Source: Bacteroides faecis MAJ27
GTDB taxonomy: Bacteria; Bacteroidota; Bacteroidia; Bacteroidales; Bacteroidaceae
Length of the DNA: 64,000 nt
Reading direction: 5' to 3'
Assembly: GCF_900106755.1 (NCBI RefSeq)
Contig: NZ_FNNN01000013.1
Location: 62,001 to 126,000, forward strand
The notes under the pieces were generated by a model. It was not told the DNA's origin. It ran no database searches and saw only the letters and a list, made by a program, of their open reading frames with translations. The number at the start of each line of letters is the position of its first letter. The first letter of the stretch is position 1. The translations under genes and the position numbers were made by a program. Shown here one piece after another: positions 34,557 through 43,077 of the stretch.

Positions 34557-35717
34557 ATGAAGTATAATTTCGATGAAGTTGTTCCACGCAGAGGTACGAA
34601 CTCCTATAAATGGGATTCTGCCGGAGATGCGGATGTGTTGCCGATGTGGGTGGCTGATATGGATTTCCGTACAGCTCCCCCTGTTGTGGAAGCGTTGAAG
34701 AAACGGGTAGAACATGGCATTTTCGGATATGTGCGTGTACCCGATGTTTATTATGGGACGGTGGCAGGATGGTTTGCCGGACGTCATAACTGGCAGATCG
34801 AAAAAGAATGGATTATTTATACTACCGGAGTAGTACCGGCCCTGTCGGCTGTAATCAAGGCACTGACCACTTCCGGTGATAAGGTAGTGGTGCAGACCCC
34901 CGTATATAACTGCTTTTTTTCTTCTATCCGCAACAACGGATGTGAGGTGATTACCAGTCCTTTGATTTATGAGAATGGAACTTATCAGATGGACTTTATA
35001 GATTTAGAACAGAAAGTGGCTGATCCGGGTGTAAAAGTGTTGTTATTGTGCAATCCGCATAATCCTGCCGGAAGAGTCTGGACAAAGCAGGAACTAACTC
35101 GTTTGGGCGAAATATGTCTCCGAAATGATGTGTGGGTAGTATCAGATGAAATTCATTGTGAACTTGTTTTTCCGGGACATACGTATATTCCTTTTGCTTC
35201 TGTCTCGGAAGAGTTTCAGATGCATTCCATAACTTGCACTTCGCCCAGTAAAGCTTTTAATCTCGCGGGGATTCAGATTGCCAATATTGTTTCTGCCGAC
35301 GCTGATATCCGTATGAAAATAGATAAGGCAATTAATATAAATGAAGTCTGCGATGTAAATCCGTTCGGTATAGAGGCGTTGATGGCTGCCTACACTGACG
35401 GTGTGGAATGGCTGGAAGAACTCAATCGATATCTATTTGCCAATTACCATTGTTTGAGAGCTTATTTTGATGAATATCTTCCCGAATTTTCAGTAGTGTC
35501 GTTGGAAGGTACGTATTTGGTATGGGTCGATTGTTCGGTGTTGAAACAGCCGTCAGAAGCTATAATGAAAACTCTGCTGGATAAGGAGAAGCTTTGGGTA
35601 AACGAAGGAAGCTTATATGGAGAGGCTGGTGAAGGTTTTATCCGCATCAATATCGCTTGTCCGCGGCAGCAGTTGATAGAAGGATTGAAAAGATTGAGGC
35701 GGGCGTTGAAACAATAA
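34557..35717 (+). CDS. MalY/PatB-family PLP-dependent C-S lyase / aminotransferase
   Basis: 386 residues of fold-type I aminotransferase. Signature segments: FDEVVPRRGTNSYKWD and VLPMWVADMDFRTAPPVVEA (PatB/MalY N-terminus), VQTPVYNCFF, LLCNPHNPAGRVW, VSDEIHCELVF, and the PLP lysine in TSPSKAFNLAGIQIAN (about residue 230). PatB cleaves cystathionine or related C-S bonds to give thiols, pyruvate and ammonia. It is probably translationally coupled to the DUF3737 gene. In this regulon, C-S lyase activity beside flavodoxins and exporters suggests sulfur or thiol-conjugate metabolism (inference). Confidence 0.93.
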   Translation: MKYNFDEVVPRRGTNSYKWDSAGDADVLPMWVADMDFRTAPPVVEALKKRVEHGIFGYVRVPDVYYGTVAGWFAGRHNWQIEKEWIIYTTGVVPALSAVIKALTTSGDKVVVQTPVYNCFFSSIRNNGCEVITSPLIYENGTYQMDFIDLEQKVADPGVKVLLLCNPHNPAGRVWTKQELTRLGEICLRNDVWVVSDEIHCELVFPGHTYIPFASVSEEFQMHSITCTSPSKAFNLAGIQIANIVSADADIRMKIDKAININEVCDVNPFGIEALMAAYTDGVEWLEELNRYLFANYHCLRAYFDEYLPEFSVVSLEGTYLVWVDCSVLKQPSEAIMKTLLDKEKLWVNEGSLYGEAGEGFIRINIACPRQQLIEGLKRLRRALKQ

Positions 35718-35784
35718 AATAATTGTCAATTTATTGAGAGGTCCCCCTTCTCACTCCCTGTAAATACTGGTTGAATGAAGTAAC

Positions 35785-36723
35785 ATGGAAAGATTGAATT
35801 GCTTGAATAGGAAGGTGGTAGGTGTTATCGTCGCTTATTTCCTTATTTATGTAGTCTGGGGTTCCACCTACTTTTTCATAGGTGTGGCTTTGAAAGACTT
35901 TTCACCTTTCCTGCTCGGAGCATTGCGGTTTACAGCTGCCGGGTTGATACTTCTTGGAATCTGTTATTTACGGGGAGAACAGATATTTAAGAAAAGCTTA
36001 GTGAAGAGTTCTGCCATTAGTGGTATTGTATTGTTGTTTGTAGATATGGCTGTTGTAATGCTGGCACAACGTTATCTCACAAGCAGCCTTGTGGCTATTA
36101 TTGCTTCCTCCACAGCCCTTTGGATTTTACTGCTGGATATCCCGATGTGGCGCACTAACTTTTGTAATCCTTTCACAATCATAGGTGGCATGATTGGTTT
36201 TTGGGGAGTAGTAATGCTTTATGCCGAACAGTTCCATGCTGAATGGTTGCATCCATATAGTGAACGTGGTGTTTTGCTTCTTATTTTCGGATGTATCTCT
36301 TGGGCATTAGGAACGTTGTATGCCAAATATCGATCATCCCGTGAAGAAGAAGTGAACGCTTTTGCCGGTTCTGCGTGGCAGATGCTTTTTGCCAGTGGAA
36401 TGTTTTGGATTTGTGCCGCTATGAGCGGAGATGTTCAGGAAGCGGATTGGGGTAAAATATCGGCAGGAAGCTGGTTCTCCTTGTTATATTTGATTTCTTT
36501 TGGTTCTTTGCTGGCATATTCGGCATATGTCTGGTTGTTGAAAGTGCGTCCGGCTGCAGAAGTAGGGACACATGCTTATGTCAATCCTTTTATAGCTGTT
36601 CTTTTAGGAGTCTTTTTAGGAAATGAGCAAGTTACTTTTATTCAGATATTCGGTTTATTAGTGATTCTCTTGGGGGTGATGCTGATTAGCAGGAAATATA
36701 ACAGGAGAAAACCATCTTTGTAG
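35785..36723 (+). CDS. EamA/DMT-family transporter
   Basis: 312 residues with ten membrane helices in two EamA repeats: FLIYVVWGSTYFFIGVAL opening the first, and GVLLLIFGCISWALGTLY opening the second. Helix-final GVFLGNEQVTFIQIFGLLVILLGV is typical of RhaT/YedA-type DMT exporters. It ends the hydrolase-PatB unit, 67 bp after patB. Likely a metabolite or amino-acid-derivative exporter. Confidence 0.88.
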   Translation: MERLNCLNRKVVGVIVAYFLIYVVWGSTYFFIGVALKDFSPFLLGALRFTAAGLILLGICYLRGEQIFKKSLVKSSAISGIVLLFVDMAVVMLAQRYLTSSLVAIIASSTALWILLLDIPMWRTNFCNPFTIIGGMIGFWGVVMLYAEQFHAEWLHPYSERGVLLLIFGCISWALGTLYAKYRSSREEEVNAFAGSAWQMLFASGMFWICAAMSGDVQEADWGKISAGSWFSLLYLISFGSLLAYSAYVWLLKVRPAAEVGTHAYVNPFIAVLLGVFLGNEQVTFIQIFGLLVILLGVMLISRKYNRRKPSL

Positions 36724-36785
36724 CTATTACTTTCAGGATTACAAACGAAATTTGTTAGGAGTTATTTTTGCTCTATCCTCAAAAT

Positions 36786-36851
36786 CCATGATTGTGGTAT
36801 AAATATCTGTAAATCGTATACATTCGGGTCGGACCATTTCCCGTAATTTTG
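36786..36851 (+). promoter_or_regulatory. AraC-type operator (site D) and -7 element of the lipoprotein-flavodoxin unit
   Basis: The most diverged copy: half-sites CCATGATTGTGGTAT (36786) and CTGTAAATCGTATACA (36807-36822), then 21 bp, then TAATTTTG (36844-36851). The spacing is identical to A, B, C and F. Confidence 0.75.
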
Positions 36852-36886
36852 TAACTGGTAATTTAATATTAAAAAGGTATAGTAAT

Positions 36887-37924
36887 ATGAAAAAGATTTT
36901 ATTAATTCCATTGATGCTGCTGACGATGATACCGATGGCGGCATGTAGCGGATCAAATGCAGATCTGATTCTTCCGGAACAACAACCTGAGAATTCCGGT
37001 AGTGGAGATGAGGACGATTCTACAGATCCGGCAGACCCCACTCCCGGGGGTAACGGACGATATCTGGTGCTTTATTGCTCGCGCACAGGCAGTACAGAGC
37101 GTATGGCACAGCAGATTCAAAAAATACTTGATTGTGATATTCTGGAAGTGGAACCCCAAGTGGCTTACGACAGTGATTACGATGGAATGCTCAGTCGTGC
37201 GCAGGAGGAACTGTCTGCTATCCGTCAGGGAAATTATCCGGTGATTAAGACTTCGGTTGAAGATTTTGACGACTATGATATTGTGTTTGTCGGCTATCCG
37301 ATCTGGTACAGTAGTATTGCCACACCGATGCAGACGTTCCTGCACAATCATGCTTCGAAGCTCTCAGGTAAACGTATTGCCCTTTTTGCCACCAGTGGTA
37401 GTAGCAGTATCTCTACATCGGTTGATGAGGCACGGGTGCTTTGCTCCGGTGCCACTTTCACCGAAACGCTGCTTCTGACTTCTTCGACGCTTTCACAGAT
37501 GGAAAGTCGGGTGTCAGCGTGGCTCGAAACACTTGGTGTCAGTCGTGAAAACAATTATCCATCTACTTCTATGAATTTAAAGATTACAGTCGGAAACCGT
37601 ACAATTACCGCCACAATGGAAGACAATGCTGCTGCGAAGGACTTCCTTTCGCGTTTGCCACTGGAGGTAACGCTGAATGATTATAATAATATCACTGAGA
37701 AAATCTTTTATCCGTCGCCTGCGCTGACTACGACAGGAGTGACACGTGGCTGTGCACCTGTGCCCGGTGATATAACGATTTATGTGCCATGGAATAATGT
37801 GGCGATCTTTTGTAAAAGCTGGTCGCAAAGTAACGACTTGATAAAGATTGGCCACATTGACGCTGACGGAATGGCGGCATTGAACGTTACGGGTAATATT
37901 GCTGTGAAATTCGAGCGACAGTAG
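36887..37924 (+). CDS. Lipoprotein with flavodoxin and cyclophilin-like domains
   Basis: 345 residues. The lipoprotein signal ends MAAC (Cys20). A Pro/Asp linker is followed by a flavodoxin_4-like domain (about 57-200) with the FMN phosphate loop LYCSRTGSTERMAQQI and the second loop VGYPIWYSSIATPM. A cyclophilin-like PF18050-type domain occupies about 225-345 (NLKITVGNRTITATMEDN, PVPGDITIYVPWNNVAIFC). A lipid-anchored flavodoxin outside the cytoplasm is unusual. The fusion links the domain to the free version at 33.04 kb. It has its own operator D and forms a unit with the cupin-CMD gene. Confidence 0.87.
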   Translation: MKKILLIPLMLLTMIPMAACSGSNADLILPEQQPENSGSGDEDDSTDPADPTPGGNGRYLVLYCSRTGSTERMAQQIQKILDCDILEVEPQVAYDSDYDGMLSRAQEELSAIRQGNYPVIKTSVEDFDDYDIVFVGYPIWYSSIATPMQTFLHNHASKLSGKRIALFATSGSSSISTSVDEARVLCSGATFTETLLLTSSTLSQMESRVSAWLETLGVSRENNYPSTSMNLKITVGNRTITATMEDNAAAKDFLSRLPLEVTLNDYNNITEKIFYPSPALTTTGVTRGCAPVPGDITIYVPWNNVAIFCKSWSQSNDLIKIGHIDADGMAALNVTGNIAVKFERQ

Positions 37925-37972
37925 CTCAGTGAGATGCGGAAGTTTCTGAATCATAAAACAATATATATCACT

Positions 37973-39178
37973 ATGAGAAGATTATTTTTTATTTTTGTAA
38001 CAGTCATCGGAGTTTTGCAGATTCCGATGCAATCTATAAATGCACAGAATATGAAAAAGGAAGAAGTACCTCAAAACCTCAGCGCATTTCCGGTAGGAAA
38101 GGAAAATGCAGGATTCGAACAATACTTTACGGGAAAATCCTGGCTGGCGCCGCTGACCGGTAACAAAGACTTGAATGTCCCTATGTTCAATGTTACTTTT
38201 GAACCTGGTTGCCGAAACAATTGGCACAGCCATACAGGCGGACAAATCCTGATAGCCGTTGGAGGCGTAGGATATTATCAGGAACGGGGTAAGGCAGCAC
38301 GTCGTTTGCTTCCCGGTGACGTCGTTGAAATAGCACCTGATGTAGAACATTGGCACGGTGCCGCTCCTGATAGTTGGTTTTCGCATTTGGCTATTGAATG
38401 CAATCCGCAGACCAACAAGAATACTTGGCTGGAACGGGTGGACGATGAACAGTATGCTGAAGCTACGAAAGATGACAGAGGAGGCGGACTAAGTGATACT
38501 GACCCCGAACTGGACGCGATATGGGGTCATTTTGCCAAAGAAGTGCAGGAATACGGTGACTTGAATACTAAAACCCGCCTGATGGTGACATTGGCATCCA
38601 ATATTGCCTCGCAGGCCCGGACTGAATACCGGATGATGCTTGAAAGCGCTCTTAATGCAGGTATTACTCCGATAGAAATAAAGGAGATCCTTTATCAGGC
38701 AGTAGCCTACGCAGGTATGGCTAAAGTGATGGATTTTATCGGTATCACTAATGATGTATTATTGGCCCGTGGTGTTCGTCTTCCCTTAGAGGGACAGTCG
38801 GTTGTTTCTTCCGAAACCCGTTTCGACAAAGGACTGGGGTTGCAGAAATCCATTTTTGGTGAGCGGATAGATCAGATGCATAAAAACGCTCCCGAAAACC
38901 AAAAGCATATTCAGCGTTATCTTTCTGCCAACTGTTTCGGAGACTATCAGACACGTAACGGACTGGATGTGAAGATGCGCGAACTGTTAACGTTCTCAAT
39001 CCTTGTTTCTTTGGGAGGTTGTGAATCGCAGGTGAAAGGGCATATACAGGGGAATGTCAATGTAGGTAACGATAAAGATACTCTGCTGGCTGTTGTAACC
39101 CATCTATTGCCTTATATCGGTTATCCGCGCACACTCAATGCGATAGCTTGTCTGAATGAGGTGATTCCGGAAAAATAA
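37973..39178 (+). CDS. Exported cupin plus double carboxymuconolactone-decarboxylase protein
   Basis: 401 residues from the ATG at 37973, which begins a good signal peptide (MRRLFFIFVTVIGVLQ, cleavage near NA-QNM); the frame is open from 37934. A cupin domain (about 45-130) carries metal ligands in NNWHSHTGGQ and VEHWHGAAP. Two AhpD-like CMD domains follow (about 170-255 and 310-395; TRLMVTLASNIASQ, MRELLTFSILVSLGG). The resolving CxxC of AhpD peroxidases is absent. Decarboxylation, lactone handling or peroxide chemistry in the periplasm is possible. It is co-transcribed with the lipoprotein flavodoxin. Confidence 0.85.
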   Translation: MRRLFFIFVTVIGVLQIPMQSINAQNMKKEEVPQNLSAFPVGKENAGFEQYFTGKSWLAPLTGNKDLNVPMFNVTFEPGCRNNWHSHTGGQILIAVGGVGYYQERGKAARRLLPGDVVEIAPDVEHWHGAAPDSWFSHLAIECNPQTNKNTWLERVDDEQYAEATKDDRGGGLSDTDPELDAIWGHFAKEVQEYGDLNTKTRLMVTLASNIASQARTEYRMMLESALNAGITPIEIKEILYQAVAYAGMAKVMDFIGITNDVLLARGVRLPLEGQSVVSSETRFDKGLGLQKSIFGERIDQMHKNAPENQKHIQRYLSANCFGDYQTRNGLDVKMRELLTFSILVSLGGCESQVKGHIQGNVNVGNDKDTLLAVVTHLLPYIGYPRTLNAIACLNEVIPEK

Positions 39179-39192
39179 TCAAAAAATAACAC

Positions 39193-39237
39193 TCAAACGA
39201 TAAACAGTATAATCTGTTTGAGCGTATCTTTTTAAGA
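39193..39237. terminator. Hairpin terminator between convergent CMD and nrdG genes
   Basis: CTCAAAC (about 39193) pairs with GTTTGAG (about 39217-39223) and is followed by CGTATCTTTTTAAG; the opposite strand also has an A/T-rich tail. Confidence 0.65.
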
Positions 39238-39717
39238 ATTCTTTTTGGAGTGATGCGGAAGGAAACGATAGGTAATGTCCTCCATTGTCCCATTTACGAT
39301 ATGGTACAGACGCTGATTGGTTGTTTCAGACTTTAATCCGCCCAGAGTTTCTATGTAAGGTCCTAACTTTATATATTGGAAATAAGACACATTAAAATGA
39401 TCCGGTAATTTCGATTTCCCGGAATACCAGCCGACTTTTACCGGAGCGATAGTCTGCCTGCTTAGATATTCAGCCAGCCGTTCTACTTCCGCAGGTGAAG
39501 CATCGCCACCCATAAAGCAGACGCACGTGACAGCCTTTCCGTACTTGTCGAGCAGTACGGAAAGGCTGTTTTCATTCAAGGGCTCTCCAACGTTCTCCAT
39601 CAGGTAAGGACTATGGCAGCCTTTGCAGTGATTGGGGCAGTTGGAGAGATTGATAGCCAGCGTTACTTCGTCCGGTATCTCTTGAAATACAATATCGTAA
39701 TCAGCGTACCGAAGCAT
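39232..39717 (-). CDS. nrdG: Anaerobic ribonucleotide reductase activating protein NrdG
   Basis: 161 residues. The radical-SAM cluster motif is CPNHCKGCH (CxxxCxxC) at about residue 27-35, followed by the SAM-binding CFMGGDASPAE segment. NrdG uses SAM and a 4Fe-4S cluster to create the glycyl radical on NrdD. Its start overlaps the nrdD end by 17 bases. The C-terminal part is short and Lys-rich, within normal length for Bacteroides NrdG. Confidence 0.95.
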   Translation of the reverse strand: MLRYADYDIVFQEIPDEVTLAINLSNCPNHCKGCHSPYLMENVGEPLNENSLSVLLDKYGKAVTCVCFMGGDASPAEVERLAEYLSRQTIAPVKVGWYSGKSKLPDHFNVSYFQYIKLGPYIETLGGLKSETTNQRLYHIVNGTMEDITYRFLPHHSKKNS

Positions 39718-41794
39718 AATATCTGAGGTCTGCCTCCTTTTGACGTGCCTGGGAGAAATTGCTGATACGTTTCATGTAGCCGATAACGCGGGTCAGATAG
39801 TCCACATCCTCGCTATGACATTCGGGACACTCGTGCAGATACCGTTTGTCGATGTGATGACATTTATTACATACGGTGTTCGGAATGTTGAATGTAAAGT
39901 AATTGCAGCCTTCGGTAGCAGCCACACGGAGTAATTGCCGGTATTGTTCTTTGCTAAGATGTTCTTCCAGGTTCATGTGCAGAGCAGAACCACCTGTCAG
40001 ATGTTCGATATAGCGATGGCCATGCAGACGGAATTTATCGACGATGTTCAGCGATTGATCTTCTACGATATAGAAGTAACTGTTATAGCATTCGCGGTAA
40101 GTCTGGAATCCTGCTTCCTTGTCCCATTTCGCATGCTTCACTCCGACATTTTCGGCAGGAATCATTTCACAGTTGAACAGAATGTCTTTTGTACGGTATT
40201 TCTTGTTATATTTTTCAATCATGCCGAGAATTTCCTGTACAAAAGCTTCATATTTAGGATTATCATTAATGTCGATTCCCATGAACTGCGCGGCTTCCAC
40301 CAGTCCGTTTACACCGATAGTAAGATACTGACGACTCATATTGATGTAACCGGCATCAAACAGCGGCAACATTCCTTTTGCCTGCAGTTGCTTCAGATTC
40401 TCATTATAGGCCAGTTGTACTTTATGAACCAGATCGACTACTTCTTCCAGAAAGAAAGGATAAAGCATGCCGGATTTTACAGCGTGCTGGATACAGCGGT
40501 TCAGATTGATGGTGAGCACACTTTTAGAACCGGTAGAAACTCCTCCGGCTCCCAGCGTATAACTGAAACCGTTGTCTTGTATCTCATTACGCAAGCGGCA
40601 GCAACTGCTCAAAGAATCGGCCTTGTCGCTCATATAAGTAAAGAAGGAATGCCCCTCTGCATACATCTCGGCAGTGAAGTCACCGTATTCTTTATCCAGC
40701 ACGTCACCGTCTTTTGTCAAGAGTGCCATTGTCTCGACAGGGAATGTCAGTACGGTGCGGGTGCGTTCTTTATTAAACCATTTCATAAAACGCTTCTGCA
40801 ACCAGCTGAGTGAATCCCAGTCGGGCTTGCTTCCATCCGGGAAAACGAAGTGCTCGAAAAGGCTGTTGAAATAATACTTGTCATAATAAGCTACATTCCA
40901 GAAGACAGCCTGGAAGTTGCGTGCTCCTGTAGGCTGGTTGATGGAATAGACGATTTGTTCGAAACAGTCCGTTATGACTTTGTCAATCGATCTTTGTTTC
41001 AGGGATAGGTCTGCGAGTTTATCGGGGTTCTTATAATAATCCTGTCCGTATTCCAGTCCTATGAAATAGTTCATATACATCAGAAACTCGGGCGTAGCGC
41101 ATGCCCCGCTCAACATACTCGATACGATGAATACCATATTGACGAATCCGCCACAGAAAGATTTCAGATTGGTGGGGGCAGTGGAATTGCCTCCTACGGC
41201 TGTTGTGCCTGCTATCAACCAGGGATACATCGTAATACTTGCACAGTAGTTGGCAAGATTGGTTTCATCATTCTTGTAGATGAAGTGATGATTCAGCAGG
41301 TCCAGATAACGGTCGGATATTTCTTTGCCGTACATATCTTTCAGGCGGTCTATCAACAGGCGGCGGTTGAGGCGGATAAAATTCGATTTGGGGAGTTCGC
41401 CTATCAGTGTGGCGATATTCTTGTTCTCCACATTGGCGTTGGAATCGTATTTGCTGCCGGTAGCCGGATTGGAAGCGTCGCAATAATCGAGAAGAAATTT
41501 GAGCTTGTCCCTTACTTCCCGGTCTTCCAGATGTTTCTGGCGATACAGCATATATGCCTTGGCAACGCTGTAATAATGCTCTGCCATCAGGGCGACTTCC
41601 ACCTGATTCTGGATTTCTTCTACATTTGTCCCGTCACTGATACTGACACGACTCAACACGTTGGTGATAACATCCTGTGTTGCAAAACTTCCTACTGACA
41701 AGAATGCCTTGGATATTGCATTCTTAATTTTGTCGAGGGAAAAAAGTTCTTTCTTCCCGTCCCTTTTGATAATAAATATCTCCGAACTGATCAT
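39701..41794 (-). CDS. nrdD: Anaerobic (class III) ribonucleoside-triphosphate reductase NrdD
   Basis: 697 residues. An N-terminal ATP-cone (IIKRDGKKELFSLDKIKNAI, about 6-95) is followed by the catalytic barrel. Zn-binding cysteines CNKCHHIDKRYLHECPEC and the glycyl-radical motif RVIGYMK (Gly about 672) close the protein. It reduces NTPs to dNTPs under anaerobiosis, using formate as reductant in the classic enzymes. It is expressed from a promoter with a minus-strand TAACTTTG -7 element (42147-42140) and a cobalamin riboswitch leader. This implies repression when adenosylcobalamin is plentiful and, presumably, when a B12-dependent class II reductase can take over. Confidence 0.96.
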   Translation of the reverse strand: MISSEIFIIKRDGKKELFSLDKIKNAISKAFLSVGSFATQDVITNVLSRVSISDGTNVEEIQNQVEVALMAEHYYSVAKAYMLYRQKHLEDREVRDKLKFLLDYCDASNPATGSKYDSNANVENKNIATLIGELPKSNFIRLNRRLLIDRLKDMYGKEISDRYLDLLNHHFIYKNDETNLANYCASITMYPWLIAGTTAVGGNSTAPTNLKSFCGGFVNMVFIVSSMLSGACATPEFLMYMNYFIGLEYGQDYYKNPDKLADLSLKQRSIDKVITDCFEQIVYSINQPTGARNFQAVFWNVAYYDKYYFNSLFEHFVFPDGSKPDWDSLSWLQKRFMKWFNKERTRTVLTFPVETMALLTKDGDVLDKEYGDFTAEMYAEGHSFFTYMSDKADSLSSCCRLRNEIQDNGFSYTLGAGGVSTGSKSVLTINLNRCIQHAVKSGMLYPFFLEEVVDLVHKVQLAYNENLKQLQAKGMLPLFDAGYINMSRQYLTIGVNGLVEAAQFMGIDINDNPKYEAFVQEILGMIEKYNKKYRTKDILFNCEMIPAENVGVKHAKWDKEAGFQTYRECYNSYFYIVEDQSLNIVDKFRLHGHRYIEHLTGGSALHMNLEEHLSKEQYRQLLRVAATEGCNYFTFNIPNTVCNKCHHIDKRYLHECPECHSEDVDYLTRVIGYMKRISNFSQARQKEADLRYYASVR

Positions 41795-41937
41795 ACCTAT
41801 ATTTTAAGAATTAACAAATATAATTTGTGCTTACATAGTTATTCGTGCACGACAATTTCCGGAGCTTGTAATAAAATGGATCTGTGTAGGATTCGTTCTA
41901 TTGCCTTTCACCCGAAAGCCTGGAATAACGGCTATCA

Positions 41938-42135
41938 TATCGGCAGGTCTTCTGACTTGTTTCTGTTGTGACGCCTTCCCGGTTTGTTCAGCAAACCAGT
42001 GGCGGATGAATGCCACAACATTTCTCTCATTCTGATGGAGGGATAAAACTTACAGCTACGGGGATAGTTCCTGATTTTCACGGGATTCCCTTTTAATTCC
42101 GTTTCATGTTGATGATGATTCGGAAACCGATGTTA
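41938..42135 (-). ncRNA. Cobalamin (AdoCbl) riboswitch in the nrdDG leader
   Basis: Read on the minus strand, the 200-nt leader contains the core AAAAGGGAATCCCGTG, then AATCAGGAAC and TATCCCCGTAGCTGTAA, then CCACTGGTTTGCTG, GGGAAGGCG. It ends in the B12 box AGTCAGAAGACCTGCC (41957-41942). These match the conserved cobalamin aptamer blocks in order. The -7 element TAACTTTG at 42147-42140 sets transcription to begin at its 5' edge. About 140 nt remain to the nrdD start, enough for an expression platform. Confidence 0.92.
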
Positions 42136-42501
42136 CCGGCAAAGTTAGAAATTAAATCAATAATCTAACTGAAAAGGGGATAAAATTATTCGGCTATTAT
42201 TAGCATATATCTGAAAGCCGTTATGCTGATTCCACTGTGCATAATAAAAAGAAAAAAATCTTTTTCGAAACAGGATACACAAACCTGGATACTGTCGCAA
42301 AGTGAAAATAAAGTGTTAATCTCATCGATTTGTGTCTTTTATCAATGTTCTGTTTTTAATATTTAGAATGAATGTTTTCGGTATGATTTTCTTCAGATAG
42401 AGAAAATTATGCATATAAAGATGAAATAATATACACTTTCTGAAGGTTTTATTGCATCAATATAACTGTTATATGTATCATAACAATGCATGAAACAGGT
42501 T

Positions 42502-42540
42502 GTTCCTTTAAATGAAACGGTCCGTTGGTTTTAAAGGAAC
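42502..42540. repeat. Nested inverted repeat, possible interspersed element
   Basis: GTTCCTTTAA (42502-42511) pairs with TTAAAGGAAC (42531-42540), enclosing AACGG/CCGTT (42516-42520, 42522-42526). With the hairpin at 42601-42623 it forms a block of about 120 bp that looks like a small mobile or intergenic repeat. Confidence 0.55.
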
Positions 42541-42600
42541 GGGGCATTGGTCGGTGAGGAAGGTTTGTTTTCTTTGCAAGGAAGGGGAAAATCTCTTTTT

Positions 42601-42623
42601 CAACCAGCTTTTTACGCTGGTTG
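42601..42623. repeat. Hairpin CAACCAGC/GCTGGTTG
   Basis: A perfect 8-bp inverted repeat with a seven-base loop, flanked by T-rich sequence on the plus strand. It could be a terminator of an unseen small RNA or the edge of the repeat block to its left. Confidence 0.55.
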
Positions 42624-43077
42624 TTTTCATTTTCCATCACTATATATTGTGTTAACTTGGAGTAATATTCTTACAGTTGACATTATTTTGGGTGTAACGG
42701 CTATAGAATTGTATCATATCGCAATATAATAATCGATATTCCTGTTCATTGGATATTTTTAGATTGGAAATCCAGCCGTTTTTTCGATCTTCCTTCTGAT
42801 CCCTCTGTATATTTCGTATCCAGTTTTTGCATAATAGTCGTTCTTTCATATTTGTTCTCTAACAGGGAATGCCGGAACATACATGTATCGTTTCTCCTGG
42901 ATGGATTGAGTAAATAGATGTTAATTCAGCTAGAGACCTGCGAACTAATATTTGATATGGAATGTTGTTTAATCTAAATAACGAGCTTTAATTATGAACT
43001 AAAAAGTTAGACATGAGCAAATAAAACATTTCTAATAATTTAGCAAATGAAACATTACAATTTAAAAAAGAATGATT

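Larger units (their letters stand above)
42148..43071. other. Long intergenic region between nrdD leader and ompA
   Basis: About 0.9 kb without a convincing gene. It is A/T-rich and holds two strong hairpins (42502-42540 and 42601-42623, listed separately). Short frames on the minus strand (42449-42640 and 42652-42849) show no family signature; they run through the hairpins and are not called. The right end must contain the ompA promoter. Confidence 0.6.

Noticed and set aside
39935..40813. Long open frame (292 codons) on the plus strand opposite nrdD
   Set aside because: It is antisense to the well-conserved NrdD and shows no family signature; a shadow frame.
42449..42640. 63-codon minus-strand frame in the nrdD-ompA gap
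   Set aside because: It is formed largely by the two hairpins and has no family signature; composition looks like repeat sequence.
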